Shown: one piece after another, positions 8,526 through 11,842 of the stretch
Layout of the letters: every line of letters begins with the position of its first letter
Numbering within the stretch: position 1 is the first letter of the stretch
NCBI GenBank assembly: GCA_013054445.1
Contig: JAAMPI010001647.1
Location: 1 to 11,842 of the forward strand
Source of the DNA: Cudoniella acicularis
Lineage: Eukaryota; Ascomycota; Leotiomycetes; Helotiales; Helotiaceae
Length of the DNA stretch: 11,842 nt
Reading direction: 5' to 3'
Position numbers and translations under genes: made by a program
The notes under the pieces: model-generated
Seen by the model: only the letters and a program-made list of their open reading frames with translations
Told to the model about the DNA's origin: nothing
Database searches by the model: none

Positions 8526-8952
8526 CGGAGCATACTAGTAGTGTTTTTGGTTGGTGGGGCTATGGTAGAATAGATAGAGAGTTGCAAAGGAAGAGGACAA
8601 GAGAAGGCTCGAGAGACATAATTAACAAGGGACGTTTAAAACGCTTGCGGAAATAACACAAAGTAATAGGCGTAAATTATGATCAATAGTATTAGTCCTC
8701 AGCTCTCGATCCGGAAGACTCAATATGAGTGACACCACGTGACTAGAATATTGTGTTACCATTCGTCGTCATTAGGCCAATCGCGAGTGAATTGAGGGGT
8801 AGGTGCTATGATACCACGTGCTACCAAATTTAGAGAATAAATCAGTTTAGAATGTTTGATTTAAAGATCTGCCAATCTCCTATCTTCTTATTTATACCTT
8901 TCTTCTAATCTATTTTTTAAACACGACCGATAACAAACCCAACGCTCTAAGG
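8526..8952 (+). promoter_or_regulatory. Probable promoter of the bZIP fragment
   Basis: There is no coding frame. The region upstream of the bZIP-like ATG contains two CACGTG palindromes in the same ACCACGTG context (8736-8741 and 8815-8820) and a CCAAT pentamer at 8777-8781, the core site of the Hap complex. A pyrimidine- and T-rich run at 8877-8925 includes TATTTATA, a usual arrangement just upstream of fungal transcription starts. CACGTG is bound by bHLH and some bZIP factors. That these sites act is inferred from their spacing only. Confidence 0.4.
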
Positions 8953-9177
8953 ATGGATAATGAGACAAGTAAGAGCATATCCGGTGCAAAACCCAGAGGT
9001 ATGACGAGATCTTGCTTTTATGCGCTAAATTTAATGGCTCGAAAATGTTCTGACAAAGATGCAGCCTCGCGTGCTGGTCATCGAAGTGTCACTACCCTAA
9101 ATGAGGAACAACTCGCTCGGAAACGGGCAAATGATCGAGAGCTAGAGTGCCAGATCGGGGGTTTTGGCTTCAAATAG
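8953..9177 (+). pseudogene. N-terminal fragment of a fungal bZIP transcription factor
   Basis: A 74-codon frame starts at ATG 8953. Residues about 46-62 read RSVTTLNEEQLARKRANDRE, closely matching the start of a common fungal bZIP group in which a T-L-x-x-E-Q-L-A-R-K-R-A-N-D-R-E segment opens the basic region and is followed by A-Q-R-A-I-R and the leucine zipper. Here the match stops after N-D-R-E. The next codons give ELECQIGGFGFK and a TAG at 9175-9177. A residual A-G-A-G-T-G-C-C-A stretch right after the break suggests one or more small deletions rather than a clean end. The product would lack most of the basic region and all of the zipper, so it could neither dimerise nor bind DNA as a bZIP. 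No zipper heptads were seen downstream up to 9370. The upstream region retains promoter-like sites. This is probably a dead gene; a short expressed protein is less likely. Confidence 0.65.
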
Positions 9178-9513
9178 GTGGGACCGGCGAAGGGGTATTT
9201 TGAGTGAGGGTTCGATGGCGCATGACGAGACTCTTACGACTAAAGGACAGGGTGTTGGGAGAAGATTGCAGAGGTAGAAGGTCGAGGCGCAGGAAGTAGC
9301 GGGTCGCTAAACCAGTTTCTGACTGCCGCTCAGCCTCCGTGCACTGCCCGACATTAACCTCCTGCCATCTCATCTTTTAGGACATTCCAATTTTGACGAC
9401 CACACTTCTATCGTGCGATTCAAAGGCCTCTCTATTTTCAACACAAGATAATCAGTGTACGAGTACTTCAAAATTACTTCACTTAGAGCTATCACAGTCT
9501 AAATATCACGACA
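9178..9513 (+). promoter_or_regulatory. 5' flank and leader of the HET-NB-ARC gene
   Basis: This is the sequence between the bZIP relic and the HET-NB-ARC start. The first half may hold decayed bZIP sequence but shows no zipper. The last 120 bases are A/C/T-rich with a CTCTCTATTTTCAACACAAG stretch, as in fungal leaders. The ATG at 9514 is preceded by CACGACA, with A at -3, a good fungal start context. No consensus TATA box was seen. Confidence 0.4.
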
Positions 9514-11842
9514 ATGCGGCTTTTGAAATTTGACAATGGCCAGTTCAGCCTGATCGAGCGCGTTGCCAACAAAATCCCGCCATATGCTATACTCTCACAT
9601 ACTTGGGGCCCAGATGGCGAGGAAGTCACTTTCCAAGATCTAACAGAAGGTACTGGGAAGAACAAGCCTGGCTATGCTAAGCTCAAGTTCTGTGCGAGAC
9701 AAGCAGATCACGACGGGTTGAAATATTTCTGGATAGATACTTGTTGCATCGATAAATCAAGCAGTACCGAGCTTTCAGAGGCTATAAACTCTATGTTTCG
9801 CTGGTACCATAAAGCTACTCGGTGCTATGTATACCTTTCAGATGTTCCAGACCCCAAGGATCCTACATCTACAGCAGAATCAGCTTTTCCAGACAGCCGA
9901 TGGTTCACGCGCGGCTGGACACTCCAAGAGCTCATAGCACCGTCATCAGTTCAATTCTTTTCCCGAGAAGGCGAGCCTCTAGGTAATAAGAAATCACGGG
10001 AGCAACAACTTCACCAGATAACCGGAATTGCTCTTGAAGCTCTTCAAGGAAACCCTCTAGCTCAATTCGACACGGCTGATCGACTATCATGGGCAGCAAG
10101 ACGTGAGACAACAGTCGAAGAAGACGCTACATACTGTCTGCTAGGCATTTTCGATATCCAAATGCCGCTCATCTATGGTGAGGGACAGCAAAAGGCATCA
10201 GATCGGCTTCAAAGGAAGATTCGAAAGTCTTTAAATCAAGAATTACTCGTCTCAAAAAATGCTTCGTGGATCGTGCCATTTGAAAGGAATCCTCACTTTA
10301 CCGGTCGCGAGCCTCAGCTTGCTCAGGTCGAAAAAAAGCTTTTCGCTAAAGATCACACCACTAAGATTGCAATTACAGGTCTTGGTGGCATGGGCAAGAC
10401 GCAGCTAGTTCTTGAACTTCTCTATCGAACGAAGAAAAAGCGCAAAGATTGCTCGATGATTTGGATACCGACAACTACCCTAGAAAGTCTTCATCAAGGG
10501 TACCTTGACGTTGCTCGGCGGCTTGGAATTGCCGGTTTTGAAGAGGAGAAGGCAGACGTGAAGAGACTTGTGCAAGAGTACCTGAGCAAGAACGGTGCAG
10601 GCCAATGGCTGCTTGTGTTTGACAATGCTGATGAAATAGATATGTGGATCACTAGACCCGGACCCGAGCAGAGTTCCGGGGGATTAATCGACTATCTCCC
10701 AAAAAGCAGGCAAGGGTGCATCATCTTCACGACGCGTGATAGGAAGACAGCAGTCAAGCTCGCACAACCGAACATCATTGAAGTGCCGGAGATGGACACA
10801 GAGGCGGCGACGCAGCTACTTAAGAAATGCCTAATCAATGCCGACTTCATTAAGGAGCAGCAGGATGCAGCAACTCTAGTTGCCGAGCTTACTTACCTCC
10901 CACTAGCAATCGTTCAGGCCGGCGCGTACATTAATGAGAATGGGATAGCACTGGCCGATTATCTATCGCTCCTAGAAGAGAAAGAAGAGGACATCATTGA
11001 TCTCCTAAGTGATGAGTTTGAGGATGATGGAAGATATCGCAATGTGAAGAACCCAGTGGCCACTACGTGGCTGATCTCGTTCGAGCAAATCCGACGGCGC
11101 GATCCTCTGGCATCCGAGTACCTGTCGTTTTTAGCCTGTATAGATCCTAAAGACGTACCACAGTCTCTTCTTCCCCCTGGATCGTCGCGGAAGAAGGAGA
11201 TAGATGCCATTGGAACACTTAATGCGTACTCCTTTGTCAGTAGACGGCCAGCAGAACTTGTACTAGATCTTCACCGGCTGGTGCATCTGGCGACACGGAA
11301 CTGGCTTCGAAAAGAAGGGCTGCTTGCCCAGTCGACAGAGAGAGCGATTGTTCGACTTGAGGAAGTGTTCCCAGACGATGACCACAAGAACAGGGGCGTC
11401 TGGAGAATATACCTTTCACATGTACAGTATCTGTTAGAATCTGACCTAGTCAATAAATATAGGGAACAAAGGCTGGTTCTTATGTGGAGATATGGGAACT
11501 GTCTATATGCCGACGGAAGGTGGAATGAGGCTGAGGAGTCGTTTACTCAAATACTCGGGATAGAAAAGACGAGACTCGGAGCGGACCATCCAGACACGCT
11601 GACTAGNATGGCNAANCTAGCGTCGACGTNTNGGAATCAAGGCCGGTGGGACGCTGCCGAAGAGCTGGAGGTGCAAGTGATGGAGACNNGCAAGACGAAG
11701 CTCGGANTAGACCATCCAGACACGCTGACTAGTATGAACAATCTTGCTTTTACGTGGAAAGGGCAAGGTCGAGATATAGAAGCTATACAACTAATAGAGA
11801 ATTGTATACAGCTACAGAGGCGAATATTAGGTAATAGTCATC
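9514..11842 (+). CDS. HET-NB-ARC-TPR protein (fungal NLR, incompatibility type), 3' end outside window
   Basis: An uninterrupted frame of 776 codons is open at the right edge. The HET domain (about 24-225) has all its usual blocks: YAILSHTWG (24-32), YFWIDTCCIDK (71-81), RWFTRGWTLQELIAP (129-143) and a block running from E-E-D-A-T-Y-C-L-L-G-I-F-D to M-P-L-I-Y-G-E-G (202-224). A linker containing PHFTGRE leads to the NB-ARC nucleotide switch: Walker A GLGGMGKT (289-296), Walker B LLVFDNAD (366-373), the IIFTTRD sensor-like motif (403-409) and YLPLA in place of GLPLA (461-465). From about 650 follow 42-residue kinesin-light-chain-type TPRs with a D-H-P-D-T-L-T-S-M signature. In this class, TPRs sense a ligand, NB-ARC oligomerises and HET triggers cell death in response to non-self. 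The last copy (MNNLAFTWKGQGRDIEAI) resembles the closing repeat of such proteins, so the C-terminus is probably near. No stop, frameshift or RIP-like decay is seen, and no intron is needed. Confidence 0.9.
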   Translation, partial: MRLLKFDNGQFSLIERVANKIPPYAILSHTWGPDGEEVTFQDLTEGTGKNKPGYAKLKFCARQADHDGLKYFWIDTCCIDKSSSTELSEAINSMFRWYHKATRCYVYLSDVPDPKDPTSTAESAFPDSRWFTRGWTLQELIAPSSVQFFSREGEPLGNKKSREQQLHQITGIALEALQGNPLAQFDTADRLSWAARRETTVEEDATYCLLGIFDIQMPLIYGEGQQKASDRLQRKIRKSLNQELLVSKNASWIVPFERNPHFTGREPQLAQVEKKLFAKDHTTKIAITGLGGMGKTQLVLELLYRTKKKRKDCSMIWIPTTTLESLHQGYLDVARRLGIAGFEEEKADVKRLVQEYLSKNGAGQWLLVFDNADEIDMWITRPGPEQSSGGLIDYLPKSRQGCIIFTTRDRKTAVKLAQPNIIEVPEMDTEAATQLLKKCLINADFIKEQQDAATLVAELTYLPLAIVQAGAYINENGIALADYLSLLEEKEEDIIDLLSDEFEDDGRYRNVKNPVATTWLISFEQIRRRDPLASEYLSFLACIDPKDVPQSLLPPGSSRKKEIDAIGTLNAYSFVSRRPAELVLDLHRLVHLATRNWLRKEGLLAQSTERAIVRLEEVFPDDDHKNRGVWRIYLSHVQYLLESDLVNKYREQRLVLMWRYGNCLYADGRWNEAEESFTQILGIEKTRLGADHPDTLTXMXXLASTXXNQGRWDAAEELEVQVMEXXKTKLGXDHPDTLTSMNNLAFTWKGQGRDIEAIQLIENCIQLQRRILGNSH
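11458..11842 (+). repeat. 126-bp tandem TPR-encoding repeats containing all eight Ns
   Basis: The stretch encoding D-H-P-D-T-L-T-S/R-M occurs at 11584 and again exactly 126 bases (42 codons) later at 11710. The first 23 bases of the two copies are identical; after about 27 bases the second copy diverges into a different, probably terminal, repeat. A less similar first unit with G-R-W-N-E-A-E-E lies upstream. Ambiguous bases occur at 11607, 11613, 11616, 11630, 11632, 11688, 11689 and 11707, all in or next to the middle copy and nowhere else in the window. This fits reads from several near-identical copies being merged, so the copy number shown may be too low. Confidence 0.7.

Noticed and set aside
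9170..9373. 67-codon minus-strand frame next to the HET gene
   Set aside because: It overlaps the end of the bZIP fragment, has no motif and shows composition typical of chance openings.
10959..11453. Three minus-strand frames of 60-83 codons
   Set aside because: They are shadows of the strongly supported HET-NB-ARC frame on the plus strand.

Overview
The window looks like an accessory, gene-poor stretch from a filamentous ascomycete (Pezizomycotina). The reasons are a HET-domain protein, other fungus-specific families (LaeA/UMTA-like methyltransferase, fungal bZIP, F-box/LRR-like protein), one short textbook fungal intron (47 nt, GTAAGT...GCTAAC...TATAG), and AT-rich blocks with the signature of repeat-induced point mutation (RIP). 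The style of the RIP blocks and of the HET-TPR protein would fit Leotiomycetes or Sordariomycetes, but the sequence does not settle the class.

Layout. Positions 1-3131 hold no gene I can support: a GC-richer spacer to about 1200, then ordinary intergenic sequence. From 3132 to 9177 there is a chain of broken gene pieces. They are an unidentified C-terminal coding piece (3132-3341, minus); a frame-broken relic with weak resemblance to FAD-linked (berberine-bridge-like) oxidases (4101-4627, minus); the first 88 codons of a HET gene cut just after the LSYTWG block (4743-5009, minus); an open LRR-like C-terminal half of an F-box-type protein (6062-6958, minus); a 9-bp minisatellite (about 7002-7094); a RIP-degraded AT-rich block (about 7095-7790); the C-terminal part of a LaeA/UMTA-like methyltransferase with a deletion and frameshift (8129-8525, plus); and the first 74 codons of a fungal bZIP gene cut inside its basic region (8953-9177, plus).

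The only large intact coding region starts at 9514 and runs off the right edge: a HET - NB-ARC - TPR protein (fungal NLR/STAND class) of at least 776 codons. Its HET blocks and NB-ARC motifs are complete and unbroken. All eight ambiguous bases of the window fall inside its TPR repeats, which suggests repeat copies merged during assembly.

The genes do not form an operon or a working pathway. The shared theme is turnover. Families tied to non-self recognition (HET twice, F-box/LRR) and to secondary metabolism (methyltransferase, bZIP, possibly FAD oxidase) sit as fragments between repeats, beside one apparently functional incompatibility-type receptor. That is typical of a fast-evolving compartment, and linking it to secondary metabolism is inference.
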